Assembly: GCF_004379255.2 (NCBI RefSeq)
Contig: NC_056048.1
Span: 14,903,197 to 14,967,196, forward strand
Origin: Salvia splendens
Taxonomy: Eukaryota; Streptophyta; Magnoliopsida; Lamiales; Lamiaceae
Length of the DNA: 64,000 bases
Reading direction: 5' to 3'
Positions 44,101-54,335 of the stretch are shown here, piece after piece (position 1 is the first letter of the stretch; each line of letters starts with the position of its first letter). Below the pieces are notes generated by a model. That model saw only the letters and a program-made list of their open reading frames with translations. It ran no database searches and was not told the DNA's origin. Both the position numbers and the translations under genes were made by a program.

Positions 44101-45392
44101 TATTTGCTCTAACTTCTCTTATAATTCCCTTGGAATTAATTGAGCAGATTAAGGAATCTTGGAAAGCAGATCAACAAATTCAATTAATTTTGAATGCAAA
44201 ACAGACTGATACTACTTCTCACCCTAAATTTAGCTGGAAAAATGGTGAGTTAAGGAGAAATGGCAGACTTGTAGTTGGAAATGATGTATTCTTGAAGGCC
44301 AAAATTCTAACTATATTCCATGAGTCTGCAACAGCTGGCCATTCGGGTGTGTTGGGAACTTACAAGAGGATCTCTGCCTTGTGTTATTGGCCTAAGATGA
44401 TGAAGGATGTTAAAGAATTTGTGAGGATGTGTGTGACTTGCCAAAGATATAAACCAAGCACTACTTCCCCGGCTGGATTACTTCAACCCCTGCCTATGCC
44501 TGCTGCAATTTTTACTGATATCACTATGGATTTCATAGAGGCTTTACCTACTTCGCATGGAAACGACACTATATTTGTGGTGGTAGACCGGTTGAGTAAG
44601 TATGCTCATTTTATGGCTTTGTCCCATCCTTTTACAGCCAAGAAAGTAGCAGAAATATTCATGGATTTTGTTTTCAAATTACATGGCATGCCTGCTAAAA
44701 TTGTGAGTGATCGAGGTGCTGTGTTTGTGGGAGCTTTCTGGAAGGAGTTTATGACTTTATTGGGTGTGGAATTGCTATATTCTACAGCCTATCACCCTGA
44801 GACCGATGGACAATCTGAGGTTGTTAATAGATGTTTACAATGTTATTTGAGATGCTCTATGGGAGAGAAACCACACTCTTGGGTTCAATGGCTGGGATTA
44901 GCCGAATATTGGTACAACACTACTTATCACTCGAGTATTCGGATGACTCCCTTTGAAGCATTATATGGATTTCCACCTCCTTTACATGTCCCATACCTAC
45001 CTGGGGATTCAGATATTGAAGCTATAGACATTGCTTTGAGAGATAGAGAGGAGATGATTGTCATATTAAAGAAAAATATTGAGAAAGCTGCAGCAAGAAT
45101 GAAGAAACAAGCTGATCTTCATCGTTTTGACAGAGAGTTTCAGATTGGTGATTGGGTTTGGCTGAAGCTTCAAGACTATAGGCAGAAATCTATTCGGGGC
45201 AAACACCACAAGTTCGAAGCTAAGTTTTTTGGACCATATCAGATCGTGGATAGAATGGGGAAGGTAGCTTATAAGCTGAATTTACCCTCATCAGCTGCTA
45301 TACATGATGTCTTTCATGTTTCATTACTGAAGCCCGCTGCAACCTCCTCTCGGGCCTATTTCAGATCTACCATCTACATCTCATATCAATGA
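41133..45392 (+). CDS. Ty3 gag-pol polyprotein (G4), 1419 residues
   Basis: Single open frame 25 bases after the primer site; a second in-frame ATG follows at 41151. Gag retrotransposon domain (FPKFDGEGFEGWMMRAEYFF, then LQWHRGF) at residues about 70-230, a partial zinc knuckle CFWCTEKFTPNHQC near 300, protease ILIDTGSTHNFL near 382, RT with MCVDYRALNAI and active site FFDDILIYS near 727, RNase H EFVVETDASGVGIGAVLM near 870. Integrase zinc finger HESATAGHSG...CVTCQRY from about 1064 is followed by the core: Asp in MDFIEALP (1132), Asp in SDRGAVF (about 1191), Glu in GQSEVVNR (about 1227). The tail shifts frame near 45350. All catalytic residues are present. Confidence 0.95.
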   Translation: MTRGAEMEKKMAELMDQKLSERDQVIHEQEIQILELRQAIATINLQNQKNNAAMDNGEGSSEGKSDWGRSTRYEFPKFDGEGFEGWMMRAEYFFQVARVPEAEKVKVAAIHMEGKALQWHRGFLTLHGNEAYVDWRYYISCVAARFGAHAFEDPLADLRNLKQKGTLQSYMDTFDELYPRASIREDQALSFFLSGLIDELQMPVRMFKPKSLAEAYSLAKLQELTVKALGIKPKVMQSNVYSNSSYYSSSKPLAVTTNSKPVVNTNNWSGGNKEPNRLGGVRASTNLSPKEMDEKRARKECFWCTEKFTPNHQCSKRKFYVIQLIELGDTAESEEQADLADETRAGEEPDLQLSLHAVWGKNGPQLMRIKGICQKKALKILIDTGSTHNFLSSRVAKKIKCELTAVSSKAVEVANGQLLQCNQKCSSLEWEMQGATFQAEVYLIHLETYDLILGGAWLSTLGEITWDFNKLTMQFKLSGAVVKLQGELWSPKSDQLHCLHICNLQEKDENERKISQLMPSIEEEISFCYEISTEEIWPELKLILDENEAIFAEPSSLPPPREQDHKIILKEGSNAVNIRPYKYASKQKDIIETMIDEMLKSGVIRHSESSFASPIVLVKKKDSSWRMCVDYRALNAITVKDKYPIPVIEELLDELGGATWFSKIDLRSGYWQVRMRLEDIHKTAFKTHSGHYEFLVMPFGLTNAPATFQNLMNSVFREHLRKFILVFFDDILIYSKSKEDHEFHLKAVMNLMKQHSLLAKKSKCSFGCRRVEYLGHVISADGVATDEAKIAAVKNWPRPKTIKHVRSFLGLTGYYRRFVYNYGVIAKPLIEVTKGAAFSWPEEAQEAFDKLKSAMISAPVLALPDFSKEFVVETDASGVGIGAVLMQEKHPIAFISKALTPKHQALSVYEKELLAILMAVKKWYYYLQCRRFIILTDHQSLKYLVEQKLTTPTQQAWMTKLMQFDYEIRYKKGCDNAVADALSRVPESMIFALTSLIIPLELIEQIKESWKADQQIQLILNAKQTDTTSHPKFSWKNGELRRNGRLVVGNDVFLKAKILTIFHESATAGHSGVLGTYKRISALCYWPKMMKDVKEFVRMCVTCQRYKPSTTSPAGLLQPLPMPAAIFTDITMDFIEALPTSHGNDTIFVVVDRLSKYAHFMALSHPFTAKKVAEIFMDFVFKLHGMPAKIVSDRGAVFVGAFWKEFMTLLGVELLYSTAYHPETDGQSEVVNRCLQCYLRCSMGEKPHSWVQWLGLAEYWYNTTYHSSIRMTPFEALYGFPPPLHVPYLPGDSDIEAIDIALRDREEMIVILKKNIEKAAARMKKQADLHRFDREFQIGDWVWLKLQDYRQKSIRGKHHKFEAKFFGPYQIVDRMGKVAYKLNLPSSAAIHDVFHVSLLKPAATSSRAYFRSTIYISYQ

Positions 45393-45561
45393 TGCTATAC
45401 CACAAGCGATTCTGGATAGAAAAATGGTGAAGCGACACAATCAAGCGGCTACAAAATGGCTGATCCATTGGAAAGATAGATCCCCTGCCGATGCTTCTTG
45501 GGAATTCGCGGACGTGATCACCGAGCGTTTCCCTTGGTTCCTTGAGGACAAGGAACCTTAA
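45353..45561 (+). pseudogene. G4 C-terminal chromodomain-like tail, frameshifted
   Basis: In another plus frame the sequence continues ISDLPSTSHINDAIPQAILD and then NQAATKWLIHWKDRSPADAS, WEFADVITERFPWF, ending at TAA 45559-45561 just before the polypurine tract. W-I-WK---P-DASWE is the chromodomain pattern found at the end of chromovirus integrases. One indel near 45350 cuts it off from the main frame. Confidence 0.8.
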
Positions 45562-45572
45562 GTCGGGGGTAT
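45561..45572 (+). other. G4 polypurine tract region
   Basis: AGTCGGGGGTAT lies directly before the LTR start TGTTGCATG. The G run is the likely plus-strand primer. Confidence 0.65.
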
Positions 45573-46167
45573 TGTTGCATGCATGATCATTCATGCGTAA
45601 AATGCATGCAACACAAGATAGCGAGCTATAAAGGAAGTCGTTGGAAGTTGGGAGTTAAGTAGGAGTTAGTTGCTGTGTAACTAACTCAAGCCAGCTGGCA
45701 ATCATCACGTGAGATATGACGTGTTGCAGCCAATAAGAGTCGAGCACGTGGATGTTAGTTAGTTAAGTGAGCTAAGATGAACAGTATAAGTAGAGGAGTT
45801 GCTTATTTCTTTCGGTTATGTCGAGTATAGTGTTGAATTGTAAATCGGAGCTTAGATCGTGGATCTAGTTCCTCCTCTTCGTTTGATTGTTTCTATCGTG
45901 TAAACTTCTTGTTGATTCAATAATACGATCCTCGATTGTTCATTCAAGAGTTGCTTTGCGTATTATCGCTGAGTTCGGCAATGCCGAACTAAGAGAGGGA
46001 GACCGAGAAGAAGTCACTGAGTTCGGCAGTGACGAGCTAAGATAGGAAGACCGCGAAGAAGTCACTGAGTTCGGCAGTGACGAGCTAAGATAGGAAGACC
46101 GCGAAGAAGTCACTGAGTTCGGCAGTGGCGAGCTAAAATAGGGAAGCTACGAGCTCGGATCGTAACA
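45573..46167 (+). repeat. G4 3' LTR (595 bp)
   Basis: TGTTGCATGCATGATC...GGATCGTAACA. Near its start there is a small palindrome around GCATGATCATTCATGC. A TATA-like AACAGTATAAGTAG lies at about 45780. Near the end a 48-bp unit (GAAGAAGTCACTGAGTTCGG and on) is repeated about three times (46005-46140). Confidence 0.95.
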
Positions 46168-46172
46168 GATTC

Positions 46173-47454
46173 CAGACCGAGGAGAGTGCAACTGGAACGG
46201 AGGGAGCGGCTCCGAAGGGACGGAGGCCGCTGTCTGCAAGCGAGTCCAGCGAGTGTATGCGCAAAGGAGAGTCAGTGCCGGCTGCTATTGACCGACGGCG
46301 GTAGCGGTGGGCGGTCATGGTCAGGCGGAATTGAAATTTGGGAGGAATTCAAAATAGCTTTAATCGACCGAACGGAGGCTGCGTCGAATTGTTTGGGGAG
46401 AAATCAGACCGGTGATGGAGTGTAGTCTCCGGCGTGAGAAAGGCGGAAGGGTGCCGACGGGAATTGGTTCCTTCATTTGGGGATCTATGATTTGGGAGAA
46501 GGAAATTCAAATTGAATAACGGCAATTGAAATTTTTGAGGAATTCAAAATATAGCTTTAGGACGTGTTTGTCGTGAGGAAGCAAAATAAGAATTTGACCA
46601 AGAAAACTAAAAAAAATGAATTCATATATTTGAGTTTGATACACCCAAGAATTGTTGGATGAAAAACTTCCCAATGGTATTTTATTGATATTGTATTAAA
46701 TGCTATTTTACATTTTTATCCCTAAAATCAATGAGCATACTTAACTTTTTATATCATTGTTATATTGTAGGGGAGGTGCATTTGAATGGCCAAAATATTG
46801 GTCGATTAAAATGGCTCTGACTTCCAACTTGTAGATAAGGGTGGAAGGAGGCCCCCGAGCACACATTATATCATACTAGTAAATTGATTGATAAAATAAA
46901 AATGATCAGATATAATGGCAACTGAAATTTGAGAGGAATTCAAAATATAGCTTTAATCGACAAAAATTTTAACTATTAAGGATAATTCTTTGGGACGTGA
47001 GTAATTCCATGATGGGCCAATGAATTGAATAAATTAGGGCTGACTTTAAGTGGGCTATATTTAAATAATTCTTTAAATTGGCTGATTAATTAATTTTTTG
47101 GTCTAAATTGATTTAGTTAATGGTGGCTAATATGTTGGATTATTTTATTAACTTCGACACGAATTAATATCCAGATTTATTTAATTCTTCAACATATTCA
47201 AGTTAAAGGCAGGAATTGCTAGTTTAAGTTCATGCAAAATAATGTTGTAAAGGCAGGAAATAAAATTAACATGCTTGCATTCTAATTAAGTTTGAATATT
47301 TTATTGAGTCTAGTCAGTATGTTATTCTTATTTTAGAAGGAACTATACTGGCAAGAAAGTTAAGACTGAAGTGAAAATTTAAATTAATAATCTAAGCAAA
47401 CGTGGTGGATTTTCTATCCTACATTATTGTTATTGTGTGGTTTTTCTTCCTAAA
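46173..47454. other. No clear gene; three copies of a 43-bp motif
   Basis: The first 290 bp are GC-rich and probably belong to the leader disrupted by G4. The motif with GAAATTT, then GAGGAATTCAAAATA and TAGCTTTAATCGAC appears at about 46330-46372, 46521-46563 and 46917-46962. The rest is AT-rich sequence in which I see no gene. Confidence 0.5.
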
Positions 47455-47651
47455 TACTCCCTCCATCCATGGAAAATAATCTTATAAAGTCATTATGAGA
47501 TTTTCATAAAATATAGTCTCATTTCTAAAAAAATATAAAGTTTCACTCTCATATTTTATCTATTTTTTTATCTTTCTCTCTTACTATATCAATTTCTTAT
47601 TAGAACACGTGTCGTCCACAAATGAGACTATTTTTTATATCGGAGGGAGTA
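47455..47651. mobile_element. Stowaway-like MITE
   Basis: About 197 bp bounded by TACTCCCTCCATCC and the inverse end CGGAGGGAGTA, with TA at both edges. These are the termini and target of plant Stowaway (Tc1/mariner-related) elements. AT-rich, no coding capacity. Confidence 0.8.
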
Positions 47652-49600
47652 TAAGTTAGTCTCATTTCTAAAAAAATATAAAGTTTCACTCTCATGTTTT
47701 GTTTTGATCATTTTCTATTTGTTTGACTAGCACGGGGGGGAGCATACCTATTTGGCTTTACAAAACTTCTTTTCCGAAAATTAAATACTTTGGCACTACC
47801 AATCTACTAAACAAATGACGTTGACTTATTTGTTTATTATACATTTAAATATGTAAAACAACCATTAAATGTAAAAATAAAACACATATGAAAAAAATAA
47901 TTTGTTTTATTCCTTGAAAAATAATCGAAGAATTTTTACAATATTCAAGCACTCGAAAAATATTTTACAGTATACGAAATACTAATAAAGAAAATATAAG
48001 ATACTTATTTATAGATGAAGTGAGAAAGTATTAATTATGTGTAGTGTGAGACCATTTACTTAAAAAGTAAATTGAACTCAGAATTGAATAATAACATCAC
48101 TCTCCCTCTGTAGCCATTAGGAGTCTCATTTGAGTTTGGCACGGGTTTTAAGAAATATAATGGAAAGTGGGTGAGTAAAAATAGTGGAATGTGGAACCCA
48201 TTTTTTATACATATTAGGTTTATAATAGAATGTGAGGGGATATGATTACTTCTTCTTTAAGAAATATATTAGTCTAATTTATGTAGTATTAGTACAATTG
48301 TATTACTTCTTCTTTATTTACCGCTAATTTGTATATTTTTCATAAATTATGAATTACTAGCTATTAAATAAAAGCAGAGTGTGGATATGATTACTCGCTG
48401 ACAGAAGGACATTCACGCATCTTTTTATTCTAGTTTCATTTAAAGTAAAGTTTGGTTTTTGAAAATTCATACATAATATTGCATTAATTGTGGTAATGAA
48501 TCATTGGGTAATGATAAAATGCAAACTCTATATATCGTACAAACTCTAAACTATGATCAAGGTCGTTAGAAAATGTCAATAAATGGCCAAATAACAGCAA
48601 CAAAAATGTCAACATAACCGTTGACATTGTGTTGACAATTTTTGTTGTTGTTATTTTTTATAACGGAATACTTGTACAAAACAAATAAACCAGACATAGG
48701 AACTATTTGACAGATTATGGGATTAATAACATGTTAACACAGAATTGCATGTTAGAATGCAAATAATTCATGCTTAAAGAAAATAAATCCTAAACATGAA
48801 TACTACGGTTTAGAGTTACCGATTTGATTATCCAAAGAATCATCGATTACTTGCACCTTCTCCACGTGATGACCTTTAATACGAGACCACGGATCTTCTA
48901 ATCTGTACTTGAACTCAAGTTATGACCTTTGGGTGGGCAAAGCTTGTCAAAACCGAAAGGACTCGACTAGAAAGTGTCGGGGTTTGGTGCCCCTTGCACA
49001 ACGGAAGACTTGGACAAAATAAATTAATCAGATAAGGAACTATTTGATCGATTATGCAATTAATCAATTCACATGTTAAACAAATAATTTCATGCTAGAA
49101 CGCAAATAATTCATGCTTAGAAAATAAAAATCCTAAAACATGAATACTACAGTTTAGAGTTACCGATTTGATTCTCCAAAGAATCGTCTATTGCTGGTTC
49201 CCGAACTGTATTCCGAAATTAGTGTGGCTGATCTTATCAAAATACTATGACTCGAATAAACAAGACAGAAATTCCTCACGGAGGAGAGCTGAAGAAAAAA
49301 TCATCTCCTCCAATCATGAGAGGGAAAAAAATTTCATAGTAAACAAAATTATATTTTCTATCTCATTTATTCTCCTATTTATATAAAGTTGATATTGGGC
49401 CCTGTCATGGATCTATGGAATGTTTTGGATATGGCCTCACCCAATTAGCTTTTTACTAATTAAATTGAACCCACAATTTAATACAAACTTATATTGGAAT
49501 ATTATTAGCAGCCACTACAGAATTAATATTGCACTGCTGATGAGGCTAGTTTCATGCATGTGTTCCATGATAAAACTGCACCCAATTCTACTATCTAACG
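47652..49600. other. AT-rich region, no gene; partial repeats
   Basis: It holds a direct repeat of the MITE interior (47657-47695 equals 47514-47551), a degenerate MITE-like start at about 48107 (CTCCCTCTGTAGCC), an inverted repeat at 48593-48657, and a diverged direct duplication (48660-48845 and 49010-49190, offset about 350). No coding frame looks real. Confidence 0.5.
48593..48657. repeat. Inverted repeat, hairpin-forming
   Basis: AACAGCAACAAAAATGTCAA on the left pairs with TTGACAATTTTTGTTGTTGT on the right around a short loop that itself contains TTGACAT. It may be the core of a small foldback element; no termini were found. Confidence 0.55.
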
Positions 49601-50222
49601 TGCGAATATGAGCCAGGTGTGTGTGAAAGTCCACCATATTCCAAGGATGTTCTGATCAACTAGGCGGACAGACGAATCGAGAAAAAGGAGTGAAACTGCT
49701 GTGTGAACGGAACAAGTCAGATCAACCGGAGCCAACATGAGTTCCCACATAAAAGATGGAGCTAAAAACCCCTACCAAAATCCAAAGGCAGGAATGACAT
49801 TTCGAGAGGACGGTACCCTAGGGATCAGAGCCCTACGCCTCTCTATAAATAACAAGCCAAGCGCGAGTAGGAGAGGGGGCGCGCACATAGAGAGAAACAC
49901 ATTCCTGATTTCAGCTCTCTTCAAGGGCTAAAATGGGAGCTCCCAACACTCAACACTCCTGAATTCTGGCACTCACACACTTGGTCTTAGTTTAGTTTAG
50001 TTTAGCAGCGTGGTGGTGTTAGTTTTACCAGCTCTCTCTTTTGGTTCTGTAATTCCGCTTCGAGAAGAAGCGATGAAACAATTTCTACTTTTAGTTCTGT
50101 TTACTTTTAGTTTATGCTTGACGTTCAGACTTGGATTTCAGTTTATTGATCAATGTTTTGTGGAAGTTTGTTATTATGCATGAACTCTCTGATCGATGTT
50201 TGATTACCACACGTGGAATTAT
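49601..50222 (+). promoter_or_regulatory. Promoter-like segment, unit 1 (origin unknown)
   Basis: About 620 bp with a TATA box (TATAAAT, 49844-49850) about 60-80 bp before a leader-like stretch (ACATTCCTGATTTCAGCTCT). It looks like a promoter and leader, perhaps the R-U5 half of another LTR, but I recognise no family. It is joined at about 50223 to the 3' tail of a G3-type element and is duplicated at 53537-54158. No open frame of interest. Confidence 0.45.
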
Positions 50223-50399
50223 GAAGCATGAATTACATGATGTCATAAGTATGTGTTATGTGTGAAAGTACTACGACATAAGCATGCGAACATAGGAAGC
50301 CACGTGGGAGTTACAAGATAAGATGAAAGAGAAGTACCCCGATTTGTTTTTGTGAGACGACCAAATTTCGGGATGAAATTTCTGTTAAGGGGGGAAGGA
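50223..50399 (+). mobile_element. 3' internal tail and polypurine tract of a G3-type element, copy 2
   Basis: Matches 13269-13440 closely, including AAGGGGGGAAGGA against the LTR. The upstream part of the element is missing: the promoter-like segment is joined here instead. Confidence 0.85.
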
Positions 50400-53109
50400 T
50401 GTAGCACCCCAGAAATTTGTGACTTTTTTTTTATATTTGATGGCTTATTTTATTTCTATTAATGTGGATGTTGAATAAGAATTTATTTTGTGGAACTTGA
50501 GTCTCTATGTGTTTGAGTTAATTAGGTGAAATTAGTTGTTGTGAGTTATGTGAGTTAATGTGATTAAGCTTCCAATGTGTGAATTAAATTAAATGGGATC
50601 ATGCATAATCATTCTAGCCATTTTATTTGAATTTTTTGGCCCTCCTATTCATTGGAAATAATACTTTTTTCTTGGATTTAATTAATTGCTTTGGGATATT
50701 TATCCAAATTAAATCCAAACCAAATTATCCCTATGCTATTCTACATGATTTTCGACTCCTTGGCCATCCCTTGAGATTTTCGAAATCTCCTATTAATTAG
50801 GAGAAGGAATTATTTTTGTAGATTTAATTCGTATCTTGTTTATCTCTTTCCTTGAATTAAAATCCAATTAAATCTTATCATATCTTGTCAAATCTCTCCA
50901 TATCTTATTTTAACTAGGATTTGATTCTTTCTATAAAAAAAAAGAAACTAACCCTATTCTTCATAATACACACCTCTTTTCCTCCCTCTCCTCCCACACG
51001 TTTTTCTCTCTCTTCCTCTCTTCTCCACCAATCCTTCACCAATTCCTTGTTCTTGCATCATTGTGGAGTTGAAAATTCAAGATTTATCGAAAAATCGCAT
51101 CATTCGTCATTCCTACCGATTGTTTTTCAAGAGAAGGGTGTACTTTGATTCATTTGTCTCCTTCTTACCATTGAATCCATGTTTCTTGATCCCCTCATGC
51201 ATATAGTGAGTGTAGAAATCGTAGATCTAAAAATTAATCGGTTGGGAAGGATGTTTACATGAAAAAGTATGTGTACGTGTGTGTATGTATGTGTGTATGT
51301 GAGTTTGTGGATGATTCGTTGGTGAATGATATGTGAATATATGAGAACATGGTTGTGAGATCTTTTTGAAGCATGATTATGTGTTGGAAGCATGAATATA
51401 TGTGTTTGGATGAATGAATAGATAAACCCTAATTCGAATTTGTGAAGCATGAAAATTGTGGTGTTCGGACGGTACATTCCGACGTATGTTTGACCGACCA
51501 AACAATCTAATTTTGGCACGAATGTTTAACTGAGTAACATTTGAGACGTCTTCTGTGTTGTGTATAAATCTCAGCCTCTTTTGACCAAAGATGAATTTTT
51601 AATGAATTTTTAAAGTTCACTGCGCAGTTCTGTCAGAAATTGTATTCTCGTCCAGTGAGTTTCGTTTTTTATTTTACCGACCTAAAGATGTGATTTTGAT
51701 GTGAAGTTTTAACTGGATGGTGTTTGATGTGTCTACTGTGCTGTGGTAAAATTTCAGCCCCAACGGAGGTCGGATGGATTTTTAATGATTTTTACAAAAT
51801 GACTGCGCAGTTCTGCCAGATTTCTGTCATGTTAAAATAATACGTGTTGTCAAGTTTAAATGTATTACATGTTGCATGTGTGATTAAGGAACGTATCTTA
51901 TGGCGTGGTTATGTGTTATACGTTGGGGTATACTATGGTGTGTTTTCTTATGTTGGTGAACATTAGGGGATGGGCAATCTAAGAAAACGATGAAAGGAAC
52001 GATAGGGCACGCATGGGTAATGTGTTGATAGAAAACTGATTGTGTTGTATTATGTGGTTATGATGTTGATAAGGGTTGTTGTGCGTATGTGGGTACGAAG
52101 AGCAAGGATTTCAATAAAGTTGTGAACCGTGTTTGTAAGAAATCGAGGTGGGCTTTCTAACTAAAGTTTTATTGTGGGCTTTCCTTACTAAAACTCTTTT
52201 ACATTTCAAAAATATGATTGCGGAGCTAAAAGGGTGGTTTAAAGTGTTATGTCATGCCATGATTGTTTTTGATGTTGAGATTGTTGCTTGATGCCTAGTT
52301 CGTTTGAGCTTGCTCCGTTAGGCTATAGAGCTGTGATTGTTTGATGTTGAGATTTTTGCATGATGCCTAGTTCGTTTGAGCTTGCTCCGTTAGGCTATAG
52401 GGCTATGTGTGAAACGAATTCGGGTCTGAGTAGGGGCAAACCCTATCAGACTGTACATAGGTGGGATCGGGAGCCGTCCTTGCTAGTCGGCCGGTCTCGT
52501 GGGCGAATAGTGTGGCCACACTTTCGTCGCACTATGGTAAGAGGATGTGATTGATTGATAGTGGAGAAAGTGGGCAGATTGTTTTGACTGACCAGTCTAC
52601 AAAAATGTTGTGATACTCGATGATATTCTTTTCTAAAATGTTAAAACTCGAGTTCACTGTGGTATGGATGACATAACTTTTATCAAATATTTTGGCGTGT
52701 GCCCACTGAGTAAATTAGGTACTCAGCACTGCATTTCTTTTTTTAAAAAAATTGCAGGTTGAGCGGTGATGTTGCGGCGGATGTTGAGTCGAGCCTTAAG
52801 AAATTCCGGATGCATCGTATCATCATACATAGGCGTCTCCCTATGACTCTCTAGACACCTTTATTCCGCTGCCTTGTTTCGAATCGTTCTTGATAAAGTC
52901 TTTCGTTTTGCTCTACACTACTTTATGACATTAATTACCTTGAGATATTAACCCGCTGCTTAATTGTTTAATCGATTAAAACTTTTCTTTTGAAGCTTTG
53001 TTTAAGATGTTGTCTTTCATTGCGTCCCCCTTTTCTTCCTCGCTCCTTAGTCCCTCCCCTTATCACGTTTTCCCCGTCTTCACTATCCTTAGTAAGGGCG
53101 GTCGTGACA
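50400..53109 (+). repeat. G3-type LTR, copy 2 (2710 bp)
   Basis: TGTAGCACCCCAG...GGGCGGTCGTGACA, nearly identical to 13441-16080. It has an extra local duplication of about 70 bp at 52262-52400 (GCCTAGTTCGTTTGAGCTTG twice). Conserved module at 52702-52764. Confidence 0.9.
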
Positions 53110-53536
53110 TGCATTGTGTACTTTGTGCGGGCAGTGTGTGTATTGTGTCTATACAATGTGCGTAAAGTGTGTTATTTTTGTGTAGCGTCTTTAGTATGAG
53201 TATTTTGTGTATAATGTGTGTAGTATGTGCAATCCATTTAGTGTTTGTGTATTTTATTTATATCGTGTTTGTGTATTTTATTTATATTGTGTTTAATATT
53301 TGTAGATGTGCCATATATGCATAAATTGTGTATTTTTATTAGTATATTTGTTGTATAGTATATACATTGTGTATTTTGTGTTAGTATCTCTAGTGTATTC
53401 AATGTAGGTATGTTTGCATTACATGTATTGTGTATTTTGTTTATAATGTGTTTAATATTTGTGGTATGTACTGCATATGTATACTGAGTGTAGTGTGTAT
53501 GGTGTGTGTGGTGCAGTGTGTGTATTGTGTACTTTG
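53110..53536 (+). repeat. TG-rich low-complexity flank, copy of 16081-16508
   Basis: The sequence after the LTR end (TGCATTGTGTACTTTGTGCG) follows the 16.1-kb flank base for base with few differences for about 430 bp, then breaks at TGCG where the second tandem unit starts. Confidence 0.9.
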
Positions 53537-54158
53537 TGCGAATATGAGCCAGGTGTGTGTGAAAGTCCACCATATTCCAAGGATGTTCTGATCAACTAGG
53601 CAGACAGAAGAATCGAGAAAAAGGAGTGAAACTGCTGCGTGAACGGATCAAGTCAGATCAACCGGAGCCAACATGAGTTCCCGCATAGAAGATGGAGCTA
53701 AAAACCCCTACCAAAATCCAAAGGCAGGAATGACATTTCGAGAGGACGATACCCTAGGGATCAGAGCCGTACGCCTCTCTATAAATAACAAGCCAAGCGC
53801 GAGTAGGAGAGGGGGCGCGCACATAGAGAGAAACACATTCCTGATTTCAGCTCTCTTCAAGGGCTAAAATGGGAGCTCCCAACACTCAACACTCCTGAAT
53901 TCTGGTACTCACACACTTGGTCTTAGTTTAGTTTAGTTTCGCAGCGTGGTGGTGTTAGTTTTACCAGCTCTCTCTTTTGGTTCTGCAATTCCGCTTCGAG
54001 AAGAAGCGATGAAACAATTTCTACTTTTAGTTCTGTTTACTTTTAGTTTATGCTTGACGTTCAGACTTGGATTTCAGTTTATTGATCAATGTTTTGTGGA
54101 AGTTTGTTATTATGCATGAACTCTCTGATCGATGTTTGATTTCCACACGTGGAATTAT
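53537..54158 (+). promoter_or_regulatory. Promoter-like segment, unit 2
   Basis: Second copy of 49601-50222 with scattered substitutions; TATA box at 53780-53786. The offset to unit 1 is 3936 bp. Confidence 0.45.
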
Positions 54159-54335
54159 GAAGCATGAATTACATGATGTCATAAGTATGTGTTATGTGTG
54201 AAAGTACTATGACATAAGCATGCGAACATAGGAAGCCACGTGGGAGTTACAAGATAAGATGAAAGAGAAGTACCCCGATTTGTTTTTGTGAGACGACCAA
54301 ATTTCGCGACGAAATTTTTGTTAAGGGGGGAAGGA
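54159..54335 (+). mobile_element. 3' internal tail and polypurine tract of a G3-type element, copy 3
   Basis: Copy of 50223-50399, with ATTTCGCGACG in place of ATTTCGGGATG. It ends AAGGGGGGAAGGA at the LTR start. Confidence 0.85.

Larger units (their letters stand above)
40340..46167 (+). mobile_element. Ty3 chromovirus-like element G4 with an inverted 5' LTR
   Basis: 5828 bp flanked by the 5-bp duplication GATTC (40335-40339 and 46168-46172). The order is inverted full LTR (40340-40934), 159 bp of direct LTR end (40935-41093), primer site, polyprotein, polypurine tract, normal 3' LTR (45573-46167). The ends read TGTTACGATCC... and ...GGATCGTAACA, so both genome junctions were made with the U5 end of an LTR. 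LTR copies differ at only about two positions that I can see, so the insertion is young. Short LTRs, size and a chromodomain-like tail suggest a Reina-type chromovirus. The left LTR's promoter points away from the gene. Confidence 0.93.

Noticed and set aside
40340..46167. A DNA transposon with 595-bp terminal inverted repeats
   Set aside because: The right repeat is a true LTR next to a polypurine tract, an LTR end and primer site precede gag-pol at the left, and the protein is Ty3 gag-pol with a 5-bp target duplication.
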